The translations under genes were made by a program, and so were the position numbers. A stretch of 8,485 nt of DNA from WJLY01 sp964399265 (GTDB lineage: Bacteria > Joyebacterota > Joyebacteria > Joyebacterales > Joyebacteraceae): contig CAYNQF010000103.1 in assembly GCA_964399265.1 (NCBI GenBank), positions 1-8,485 on the forward strand, given 5' to 3'. Of the stretch, positions 1 to 6,216 are shown piece by piece. The notes under the pieces were generated by a model. It was not told the DNA's origin. It searched no databases and saw only the letters and a program-made list of their open reading frames with translations. Each line of letters begins with the position of its first letter. Position 1 is the first letter of the stretch.

Positions 1-2831
1 GAGCCCATGGCCTGTCCGCTGTCGACGAAGGCACCTGTCCCGTCGTTGAGCCACACCTTGTTCGGGACAGCCCAGTTGGCGGCGAACGCGTCCAGGTCGC
101 CGTCGCCGTCCACGTCGGCCAGGGCGCAGCCGCCCGTGTGCGCGCTCCCCAGCGACTGCCCGCTATTGCTGAACCCGCCCGCGCCGTCGTTCAGCCAGAC
201 GGTGTTGCCCTGGGCGTACTCCGCGACGAACGCGTCCAGGTCGCCGTCGCCGTCCACGTCGCCGAGCGCCACCCTCACGCTGTTCAGGAGGCCGAGCCGC
301 TGCCCTGTATCGGTGAACGCGCCGTTGCCGTTGTTGAGCAGCACCAGGTCGCCGTCGGTGCTCGAATAGACCGCGACGAACGCGTCCAGGTCACCGTCGC
401 CGTCGAGGTCACCGAGCGCGACGTCCTGGCAATTGTAAAGCCCTAGAGATTGACCGGAGTCGACGAACACGCCCGTCCCGTCGTTCAGGTAGACGCCGTT
501 GGCCGAATTGCCAGAGCGCGCGGCGAACGCGTCCAGGTCACCGTCGTCGTCGAGGTCACCGAGCGCAGTCCGCCTACTGATCGTCGAGACCGACATCTCC
601 CACCCGCCGACGAGGTTCGCGTAGCCGCCCGTAGCGGCCACCGTGAACTGCCAGGCCAGCGGGGCCGGGAGCGTCCCTCCCCCGACCGCTCCCTCGAGCC
701 CGGTCGCAAGAGTCACCGTCACGACCTCGCCCGCTCTGAGGTCGTCCGTCGGATCGAACGTGATCGTGTTCGTGCCGCCGCCCGTGAAGCTCCCCGCGAT
801 GTCGCCCGAGAGCGAGCCACGCACGACGAACGTGTCGTCAGTGACCGTGGAGCCGTCGACCGTCTGATTGAACTGGACGACGACGTTCGCGTCAGCCGCG
901 GCATCGATGTCGTTCGAGACCGGTGTGCGCGACGAGACGTCGAGCGGCAACATGGCGTTCCCGCGGATCGTGAACGTGTACGGGCTCTCGTCGCTGTCGT
1001 TGCTGGCGATAGAGAGCGTGGTGGTCCTGGTACCCAGTGCCCAAGGGTCGAACGCGATGCCGAGCGTCGTCGACGCGCCGGGCGACACAGTGTTGCCGGG
1101 CATCGAGTCGATGCCGAAGTCGGTGGCGTTGCCGCCGTAGATCGATATGGAACCCACCGACAGCGTCCCCGCCCCGGTGTTCCTTATCGTGTAGGTCCTG
1201 ACGACCGGGCTTCCAGAGATGTCGGCATCGCCGAAGTCGGTGTGGTCGGAGAGCGACGGCGTGGTATCACCGTCGACGATCTCGACCGAGTTACCCTCCA
1301 CAACGATCTCGGGCTCGGCCTCGAGCCCCTCGCCCGCCACGGAGATGACGTGCGAGGCTACGACCGGATCCAGGACAGGGATGTTGAAGTTGTCGCCCGC
1401 CCCTCCGGCCGACGACGGCGTGAAGCTCAGGTGAACCGTGCACGTGTCGCCGCTCGTGAGCGTCCTTCCGGACGCGAAGTCCGCGGTGATGGCGAACGGC
1501 GAGGCCAGTCCGTTTGGACTCCCCACCGTCCCCAGCGTGATGTCGCTTCCGCTGTTCGTGATCGTCACGACCGCGGGCGCGCTCTCGCCCACCGTGACGC
1601 TCCCGAAGTCGACCGACCCCGGGTCGATCGCGTAGTCCGGGTCGAACACCTCGACGGTCATGGAGCCGGAGCCCGTTCCGCCGCCGCCCGACTCCTCGGC
1701 CGTCAGCGTGATGCCGCTCCTCGTGCCCTCGGAAACGCCCGCGGGCACCGTCACCTCGACAGGCATCTCCTGCTGGGTGAGCCCCGCCACCGTGACGCTG
1801 CTCCCTCCGGTCAGGGTCGTCGTCCACCCGAGGTCCGAGACCGCCGCCAGGTCGAACGTGTGCGACGCGGTGTCGAGGTTGTGCAGCGTAAACTCGACCG
1901 TCACCGACGCGTCGGCGATGGTCAGCTGGTCCGCCGGCGGCAGCACCTGCACCGGCGTCGGGTCGGTCCAGAGTTCGTAGGCCTCAATGACCCACGTGTC
2001 GCCGTTCCCGAGCGAGGCCCGGTCCCACTCAAGCTGGTACCCGGCGTCCACGTAGTTGGAGTTGGCCGTATCATCGAGGCGCGCGGTCGACGCGGCCTGC
2101 GACCTGCCCGTCGAGTACTGGCCGCCGAAGTAGTGGTCGGCCGGCGTGGCCGGTGCGCCGTAGAACCCCATCACGCCGCAGTTCAGGAAGTTCGAGTTGT
2201 TCACGTAGATCATGTTCTGGGTGGCGTTCCACCAACTGCGGGCGCTGTCCGAGCCGCCGAAGTACGAGTCGCCGCCGTGGAAGAAGCGGAGGACAGAGAA
2301 GCCTGTCCCGGAGGTATTGGTAAGTTCCCAGTGACGCCTGAAGTAGTAGTCCCCGTTCGAATACGTGATGACCTGTCTCAGAGTGGCCTCGCCGCCGAGC
2401 GCCAGCTCCGTCACGACCTCCCAGTCGCCGTTCTTCGCGTGACTGACCGCCGTGAACTGCGTGCCGCCCGAGTAGTAGCTGTTGTGGTAGTGGTGCGCGC
2501 TGTCCACGCCGTTCAGCCAGACGTTCGTGCCCCACGCATCCTCGCTGTAGTACTGCCGTGTGATCCCGTTCGGCTGGCACACCCACACCGCGATCCCACC
2601 CTTTGAGCCGACGGCGATCATGAGCGGATCACCCTGTATCGGAAGCCACGTCTGGCTCCCGTCGAGCGAGGTGCCGTAGTTCGACCCGAACACGGGCGTG
2701 AGCCCGTTCACCGTGCAGCCGCACTCCCCGGCCGCGGCCGTCTGCGCCGCGCCAAGCATGAACGCCGCAACTGCGAGCGCGGCGGCGAGCGCGACCGAGC
2801 GCGCCCCCGTCCTCCTTCTTGCTGACATCAT
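1..2831 (-). CDS. Large secreted mosaic protein with choice-of-anchor D, SbsA-like Ig and FG-GAP/VCBS repeats (3' end beyond window)
   Basis: One frame stays open from the ATG at 2831 to the left edge: 943 codons and no stop, so the C-terminus is missing. AGGGGG (2838-2843) lies six bases before this ATG; a second ATG follows directly. Residues 1-27 form a signal peptide (Arg-rich start, Ala/Leu core, AQTAAA cleavage region). Residues 28-290 are aromatic-rich, probably beta, and I do not recognise them. Residues 293-395 resemble NEW3-type Ig-like domains. Residues 398-501 and 504-625 look like two choice-of-anchor D (ASH/HYDIN-like) modules, with VDFGSVTVGE and TYTIRNTGAGTL. Residues 628-738 match the SbsA-like Ig fold (VVVQFNQTVDGSTV, ending WQFTV). 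From about 740 there are four FG-GAP/VCBS repeats with calcium-loop motifs such as DVDGDGDLDAF. The protein is exported and probably surface-bound or released, perhaps in adhesion or glycan binding. Domain assignment is by eye; function is inferred. A C-terminal sorting domain would lie outside the window. Confidence 0.88.
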   Translation of the reverse strand, partial: MMSARRRTGARSVALAAALAVAAFMLGAAQTAAAGECGCTVNGLTPVFGSNYGTSLDGSQTWLPIQGDPLMIAVGSKGGIAVWVCQPNGITRQYYSEDAWGTNVWLNGVDSAHHYHNSYYSGGTQFTAVSHAKNGDWEVVTELALGGEATLRQVITYSNGDYYFRRHWELTNTSGTGFSVLRFFHGGDSYFGGSDSARSWWNATQNMIYVNNSNFLNCGVMGFYGAPATPADHYFGGQYSTGRSQAASTARLDDTANSNYVDAGYQLEWDRASLGNGDTWVIEAYELWTDPTPVQVLPPADQLTIADASVTVEFTLHNLDTASHTFDLAAVSDLGWTTTLTGGSSVTVAGLTQQEMPVEVTVPAGVSEGTRSGITLTAEESGGGGTGSGSMTVEVFDPDYAIDPGSVDFGSVTVGESAPAVVTITNSGSDITLGTVGSPNGLASPFAITADFASGRTLTSGDTCTVHLSFTPSSAGGAGDNFNIPVLDPVVASHVISVAGEGLEAEPEIVVEGNSVEIVDGDTTPSLSDHTDFGDADISGSPVVRTYTIRNTGAGTLSVGSISIYGGNATDFGIDSMPGNTVSPGASTTLGIAFDPWALGTRTTTLSIASNDSDESPYTFTIRGNAMLPLDVSSRTPVSNDIDAAADANVVVQFNQTVDGSTVTDDTFVVRGSLSGDIAGSFTGGGTNTITFDPTDDLRAGEVVTVTLATGLEGAVGGGTLPAPLAWQFTVAATGGYANLVGGWEMSVSTISRRTALGDLDDDGDLDAFAARSGNSANGVYLNDGTGVFVDSGQSLGLYNCQDVALGDLDGDGDLDAFVAVYSSTDGDLVLLNNGNGAFTDTGQRLGLLNSVRVALGDVDGDGDLDAFVAEYAQGNTVWLNDGAGGFSNSGQSLGSAHTGGCALADVDGDGDLDAFAANWAVPNKVWLNDGTGAFVDSGQAMG
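36..569 (-). repeat. Four FG-GAP/VCBS coding repeats, spaced 144-150 bases
   Basis: The calcium-loop segments start at 531, 384, 234 and 90 (gtccaggtc on the plus strand), giving spacings of 147, 150 and 144 bases, or 49, 50 and 48 residues. Each unit reads as LGDxDGDGDLDAF, about 15 variable residues, then a VWLNDGxGxF and SGQSLG-like segment. At DNA level, units 3 and 4 share an identical stretch of about 33 bases (229-261 and 85-117). Units 2 and 3 share an identical 22-base stretch (371-392 and 221-242). The array runs toward the left edge and probably continues past it. In this family the Asp-rich loops bind calcium and the repeats pack as beta-propeller blades. Confidence 0.85.
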
Positions 2832-2852
2832 CGGTGGCCCCCTGAATAGGAA

Positions 2853-2910
2853 CATGCTCTCGCCTGTACGCACGGCCTCTGAGTGACCGTCCGTCTCCGG
2901 CGAGAGCATG
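2853..2910 (-). repeat. Long inverted repeat (12-bp perfect stem) just upstream of the mosaic-protein gene
   Basis: CATGCTCTCGCC at 2853-2864 is repeated as its exact reverse complement at 2899-2910. Inside the 34-base loop, 2868-2875 (acgcacgg) can pair with 2887-2894 (ccgtccgt) at seven of eight positions, so the whole could fold into one interrupted 58-base hairpin. On the minus strand it is followed by TTCCTATTC and then the AGGGGG ribosome-binding site at 2838-2843. It could be a terminator for the HIT-end operon (the U-tract is poor), an mRNA leader structure, or a protein-binding palindrome. The structure is plain in the sequence; its role is not. Confidence 0.7.
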
Positions 2911-2924
2911 CACCAATGATGCCA
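2909..2924 (-). promoter_or_regulatory. Candidate sigma54-type -24/-12 promoter for the mosaic-protein gene
   Basis: The minus strand reads TGGCATCATTGGTGCA. It has the invariant GG and GC dinucleotides separated by exactly ten bases and agrees with TGGCACG-N4-TTGCA at 9 of 12 specified positions. Transcription would begin near 2898, leaving a 66-base leader before the ATG at 2831. A match of this quality can arise by chance, and it is not known from this window whether the organism has RpoN. I saw no clear sigma70-type box pair in the same intergenic region. Confidence 0.25.
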
Positions 2925-2984
2925 GAATGATGTGTTCGGGGGGGCCGTCGGAGGCTGCGCCGCCGGTGGTGTCCGCAATCTGGT

Positions 2985-3008
2985 GGGACATCGCTGACAG
3001 GGACATCG
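2985..3008 (-). repeat. Tandem 9-base direct repeat CGATGTCCC, period 15
   Basis: The minus strand reads CGATGTCCC, then TGTCAG, then CGATGTCCC again. The two copies are identical and have a 15-base period, about one and a half helical turns. They sit 25 bases after the HIT stop codon and about 87-110 bases upstream of the start expected from the sigma54-like match. Repeated short sites at that distance are the usual geometry of activator sites, but two copies of nine bases could also be accidental. Confidence 0.4.
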
Positions 3009-3032
3009 GGGCGCGCGGGAGCCCCCCTGGAA

Positions 3033-3506
3033 CTAGTACTCCCGCTTCCCCGGGACCACGCCGCGCACGCCGCCGCGCGGCCTGTCCACGTCGCCCTTTC
3101 GCCTGGGAATCAGGTGAATGTGTGCGTGCATTACTGACTGACCAGCCACCCGGCCCGAGTTGGCTCCCACGTTGAATCCCAGAACGGTGGAGTCCCTCTC
3201 CAGGATCCTCGCGCGCAGGAGAAGGAGCAACTCGAAGGCGTCACGCACCTCGCCCTCGGTCATGTCGAACACGTCCTCCACGTGCCTCTTGGGCAGTACG
3301 AGCACGTGTCCCTCGGTCACCGGTGACCGGTCCTCGAGCGCGAACGTGGTCTCGTTCTCGGCGACGGCTCTCGACCGCGTCTCCTCCGAGCAGAAGATGC
3401 AGTCGGGGTCGCGGTGGGGCTCCTCTCTCGTCACAGACTCCGTCCTCCCAAGACCGCTCGCAACCGATGCGGTCCACGCGCCGCCCTGCGCAGTGTGGGT
3501 GCCCAT
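3033..3506 (-). CDS. HIT-family (histidine triad) nucleotide hydrolase/transferase-like protein
   Basis: The 157-residue protein carries the histidine triad HAHIHL (His127, His129, His131) preceded by GQSV; in this family the central His forms the nucleotidyl intermediate. CIFC (36-39) matches the N-terminal zinc-ligand pair seen in many HIT proteins. LPKRHVEDVFD (71-81) and the tail RGGVRGVVPGK (144-154) are typical of bacterial and archaeal Ap4A-hydrolase/HinT-like members. The likely role is cytoplasmic cleavage of a dinucleoside polyphosphate or AMP-linked substrate; which one cannot be read here. The ATG at 3506 has GTGAGG (3514-3519) seven bases upstream. A GTG at 3434, with AGGA eight bases upstream, would give 133 residues beginning nine codons before CIFC, closer to the usual length, so the first 24 residues are uncertain. 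It starts 35 bases after the hydrolase gene stop and is probably co-transcribed with it. Confidence 0.93.
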   Translation of the reverse strand: MGTHTAQGGAWTASVASGLGRTESVTREEPHRDPDCIFCSEETRSRAVAENETTFALEDRSPVTEGHVLVLPKRHVEDVFDMTEGEVRDAFELLLLLRARILERDSTVLGFNVGANSGRVAGQSVMHAHIHLIPRRKGDVDRPRGGVRGVVPGKREY

Positions 3507-3541
3507 GCTCTGGCCTCACTCTGCGCGGTGGTAGCACCCGC

Positions 3542-5044
3542 CTAATCCACCCTCCCCAACAGCTCCGCCACCTTCGCCCGCACCGGGTTCGCGCCCTCGT
3601 CGTAGTTCGACATCACAGCGACGATGTAGCCCTGCTCCAGGAACATGTCGAGGTTCGCGTTGACGCCGGTGAAGCCGCCGCCGTGACCCACGATGCGCCC
3701 GTGCGGCCCCGGCCTCAGGCTGAACCCGAACCCGTAACCGTAGTGGCGGTCGGGGTCGAACTGCTCGGTCCACATCATCTCGACCGTCTCCGGCGCCACG
3801 AGCCTCCCCGTCTGGAGCGCTCTCGCAAACCTGTACAGGTCGCGCACCGTCGAGAACCCTCCTCCCGCCGGGCCGCCCCGTATCACGTGCTCGTAGAGGT
3901 TGTTCTTCCAGCCCGAGGCGCACTCGGTCGACGGCCAGTACCCGATGGCCAGGTTCTCGACCGGGCAGTCCATGTCGTAGCAGTCGGTGTTCTCCATCCC
4001 CGCGGGCGCGTAGATGTTCTCTCTGATGTAGTCGAAGTAGTTGACGCCCGCGGCCTCCTCGATCACGACGCCCAGGAGGAACATGCCGGTGTTGCTGTAC
4101 TGCCAGTCGGTCCCCGGCTCGAACGCGAGCGTGTCCCCGCGCACCAGCTCCTTGTAGTCGTCGAGTTCGCGCCATCGCAGCCGCGAGCCCTCCATGAACG
4201 TCTCGTTGAAGTAGCTGCCGAGCCCCGACGTGTGCGAGAGCAGGTGGCGGATCTTGATCTTGTCGGTGATGTCGCGGGGCAGCCACGTTTCATCGAGGTA
4301 CTTGCTCAGAGGATCGTCGAGCGAGACGATACGCTTCTCGACGAGCTGCATGATCGCGGTCGATGTGAACATCTTGTTCATCGACCCGATGTTGAACTTG
4401 GTGTCGATGTTGATGGGCGCGTGGAACCGCTTGCTCGCCTCACCGCAGTAGTCCGCGAGCAGCACCAGGTCGCCCTTGGCCACGAGGAGAGTCCCCGAGA
4501 AGAGGTCGTGCTCACACAGCCGTCCCACGAACGCCAGCGCCTCCGCGACGGCCTGTTCCTCCGTGAGCGGACCCGGCGGCTCGACGTCGGACGGCGTCCG
4601 CGCCTCGTTGATCGCTATCCTCAGCCAGGGTCCATCCGGCTTCTGTCCCTCCGCATACGTGAACGCGAACGCCTGCCATGACTCGAAGTTCACGTCCCTG
4701 AAGACGATCACCGTCTGGTCGGGCCTCGGCGGGTCGTACTCGCGGACGCTGTGGAACTCGATGGCGCCTGCCTGTCTTGCGAAGCTGTGGATGAACCCCA
4801 CGAAGTCGTCCTGCGAGATCATCGACCTGAACTCGTCGGACATGGCGTCCTGATAAAGCTGCCCGGCAAGGGTCTCGTCGTCGTTGTTGACCGCATCGAA
4901 GAGCGTCTGAACGCGCTCGCCTTCGAGACCCTCCGGCATCTGCGGCACGTCGGTGTAGCCGCGCTCCCCCGGCGGCGTCTGCGCCCAGGCGGCGGTGGCC
5001 AGCAGAGTGAGAAAGGCCAGCGTCGGTACCAACAGTCTGTTCAT
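3542..5044 (-). CDS. Exported serine beta-lactamase-like hydrolase (class C/PBP4-type fold) with an N-terminal extra domain
   Basis: The 500-residue product starts with a Sec signal peptide, probably cut after AWA (residue 21). Residues about 40-150 look like a small NTF2/SnoaL-like alpha-beta domain; that is a tentative fold guess. The catalytic domain spans about 175-497. It has the nucleophile motif SMNK (Ser221, Lys224), HLLSHTSGL (267-275), YSN (316-318) as the second active-site motif, and HGGG (454-457) in the KTG-like place. These fit the beta-lactamase-related family (PF00144), which includes AmpC, D-aminopeptidases, DD-peptidases and esterases. The substrate is not readable, and resistance should not be assumed. 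Five cysteines (177, 200, 355, 360, 375) would allow disulfides in the periplasm. GAGGTG (5049-5054) sits four bases before the ATG. The gene begins 33 bases after the TPR lipoprotein stop, which supports one transcript. Confidence 0.93.
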   Translation of the reverse strand: MNRLLVPTLAFLTLLATAAWAQTPPGERGYTDVPQMPEGLEGERVQTLFDAVNNDDETLAGQLYQDAMSDEFRSMISQDDFVGFIHSFARQAGAIEFHSVREYDPPRPDQTVIVFRDVNFESWQAFAFTYAEGQKPDGPWLRIAINEARTPSDVEPPGPLTEEQAVAEALAFVGRLCEHDLFSGTLLVAKGDLVLLADYCGEASKRFHAPINIDTKFNIGSMNKMFTSTAIMQLVEKRIVSLDDPLSKYLDETWLPRDITDKIKIRHLLSHTSGLGSYFNETFMEGSRLRWRELDDYKELVRGDTLAFEPGTDWQYSNTGMFLLGVVIEEAAGVNYFDYIRENIYAPAGMENTDCYDMDCPVENLAIGYWPSTECASGWKNNLYEHVIRGGPAGGGFSTVRDLYRFARALQTGRLVAPETVEMMWTEQFDPDRHYGYGFGFSLRPGPHGRIVGHGGGFTGVNANLDMFLEQGYIVAVMSNYDEGANPVRAKVAELLGRVD

Positions 5045-5077
5045 CGATCACCTCGCTCACACGGGACATCAGCCCGG

Positions 5078-5758
5078 CTACTCTCCGTCGCCACTTGCGG
5101 CCGTGATCCGTTCAATCTGTCCCAACCGTTTCCTCGCATGCTCCACGTCAACCGACTCGAGCGCAAGACGGAAGTCACGTCGGGCATCGTCGAACTCCTG
5201 CAGCTGGAACTCGGCTTCCGCGCGGGCCATGAGCATGTGTGGGTCGAAGGCCAACCCCTCGTCGGCGATCGCGCTGCACATCTCGAGCGCGCCGCCACCG
5301 TCACAGACTCTGAGCAGCGCTTCGGCGGCCCTCAAGAGCTTGTCGGCCCGGATCTGACCCGCGTCGAACGCCGCCCTCATGCAGTTGGCGCCATGTGAGT
5401 CCCCGAGTACGAGGACCCTGACACCCGGATCCACCCATGTCGAGTCGTCCCAGAACCTCGGAGAGTCGACGGCCGTCATGTATTCCAGAGCCGCCTCCGT
5501 GTAGCGACCGGTTCTGAGATACGCTTCTCCAAGGAGGGTGTGCATCTTGACGCCCTCGCACATGTGACCGTACTTCTCGAGCACCGCGGCCGCCTCGGCG
5601 TACTTGTCGTCCCAGATCAGCCGCTGCGCATGTTCGTCTGGCGTTGCCGCATGGTACGCGTAGGGGTTGTACTCGTGCACAAGACGCGGCGCCCGCGTGC
5701 AGCCTGCCAGCAGCACGATGGACAGCATGGCAACTGCGCTTCCCACAAGAACACGCAT
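5078..5758 (-). CDS. TPR-containing lipoprotein
   Basis: The 226-residue product begins MRVLVGSAVAMLSIVLLAGC, a signal peptide ending in lipobox LAGC, so Cys20 should be lipidated. Helical-repeat signatures follow: AQRLIWDDKYAEAAAVLEKY (44-63), then LLGEAYLRTGRYTEAALEY (75-93). A further pair near 160-205 includes AEAEFQLQEFDDARRDFRLA. TPR lipoproteins usually act as adaptors or assembly factors at the membrane. The start is fixed by a TGATG overlap with the preceding gene, whose TGA occupies 5760-5758, and by AAGGGG (5766-5771) seven bases upstream. The same frame stays open upstream to 6142, but that part lies inside the preceding gene and would bury the signal peptide. Mature cysteines at 67, 126, 152 and 161 could pair in the periplasm. 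The partner is unknown, most likely the neighbouring envelope proteins. Confidence 0.88.
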   Translation of the reverse strand: MRVLVGSAVAMLSIVLLAGCTRAPRLVHEYNPYAYHAATPDEHAQRLIWDDKYAEAAAVLEKYGHMCEGVKMHTLLGEAYLRTGRYTEAALEYMTAVDSPRFWDDSTWVDPGVRVLVLGDSHGANCMRAAFDAGQIRADKLLRAAEALLRVCDGGGALEMCSAIADEGLAFDPHMLMARAEAEFQLQEFDDARRDFRLALESVDVEHARKRLGQIERITAASGDGE

Positions 5759-6216
5759 CACTCGGCCCCTTCCCCACAGTCGGCGTCCGGCCAATCTGCC
5801 CAGTCGATGGGAGTGAGACATGAGCGGACCTCGCCGTAGGTCGACCGGTCGTAGACCGTCTCGAACTCCGGACTGTCTCCCATGATCCTGAACGGCCACG
5901 ACCTGTAGATCTGTATTCTCACCACGTCGGAGGTCGGGATCGACCTGAGACGGCCAGGACGCTTCTCCCTGTCCTTCAACTCGACCGTCTCCGCGCTCAC
6001 TCCCGTCACCCTTCCCTCTCTCACGTGTCCGTCGAGGGTCTTGACTCGACCGTAGAATGGCGCGCAGGCGTCCAGGTCCTGATAGCTCTCGAGTTCCGAC
6101 CTTTTCGGGACGCTCTGCAGCATGGGACGCGACACGGCGCACCCGGAGGAAAGCCCCAGAAGGAAGAGAGCGACCGACACCAGGACCAACCTACCAGTCG
6201 TAGTTCCTGATCTCAC
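5758..6216 (-). CDS. Small putative lipoprotein, unknown function
   Basis: I do not recognise this 152-residue protein. The N-terminus has a hydrophobic core (LVLVSVALFLLGL) ending in SSGC, so Cys26 is a probable lipidation site, although the lipobox is not the most typical. Residues about 55-105 (GRVKTLDG, REGRVTGVSAETVELKD, RSIPTSDVVRIQIY) look like a short strand-rich barrel similar in pattern to Sm-like or SH3-like folds; this is a pattern impression only. The C-terminus is acidic and Trp-containing. Three further cysteines (51, 133, 147) may form disulfides. The start is a GTG that overlaps the end of the 702-residue TPR gene by 26 bases, with GGAG nine bases upstream; an in-frame GTG at residue 13 is an alternative. 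The stop overlaps the next ATG as TGATG, implying translational coupling to the TPR lipoprotein. Confidence 0.82.
   Translation of the reverse strand: MRSGTTTGRLVLVSVALFLLGLSSGCAVSRPMLQSVPKRSELESYQDLDACAPFYGRVKTLDGHVREGRVTGVSAETVELKDREKRPGRLRSIPTSDVVRIQIYRSWPFRIMGDSPEFETVYDRSTYGEVRSCLTPIDWADWPDADCGEGAE

Noticed and set aside
450..2606. 718-codon open frame on the plus strand
   Set aside because: It is antisense to the mosaic-protein gene. Its product is an Arg/Val/Asp-rich string without domains, typical of the reverse frame of GC-rich coding DNA, while the minus-strand frame shows a signal peptide, Ig-like modules and FG-GAP repeats.
2629..3006. 125-codon minus-strand frame across the intergenic region
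   Set aside because: Its second half overlaps the mosaic-protein gene in another frame and becomes Arg/His-rich. The first half has no homology I recognise and no convincing ribosome-binding site.
3008..3027. GGGGC/GCCCC short hairpin after the HIT stop as a terminator
   Set aside because: There is only a five-base stem and no T-run follows on either strand.
3323..4681. 452-codon open frame on the plus strand
   Set aside because: It is antisense to the HIT and beta-lactamase-fold genes, has an Arg/Val/His-rich composition and shows no recognisable motif.
4751..5398. 215-codon open frame on the plus strand
   Set aside because: It runs antisense across the end of the TPR lipoprotein, a gene boundary and the start of the hydrolase, and shows no domain.
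5381..5404. LGDSHGAN in the TPR lipoprotein, resembling the SGNH-hydrolase GDS motif
   Set aside because: The protein is too short, has no block V DxxH motif, and the surroundings are TPR-like helices, so this is coincidence.
5759..6142. Upstream extension of the TPR lipoprotein frame
   Set aside because: The frame is open to 6142 but lies within the small lipoprotein gene. Using it would place the signal peptide and lipobox in mid-protein, and the ATG at 5758 has a good ribosome-binding site and a TGATG overlap.
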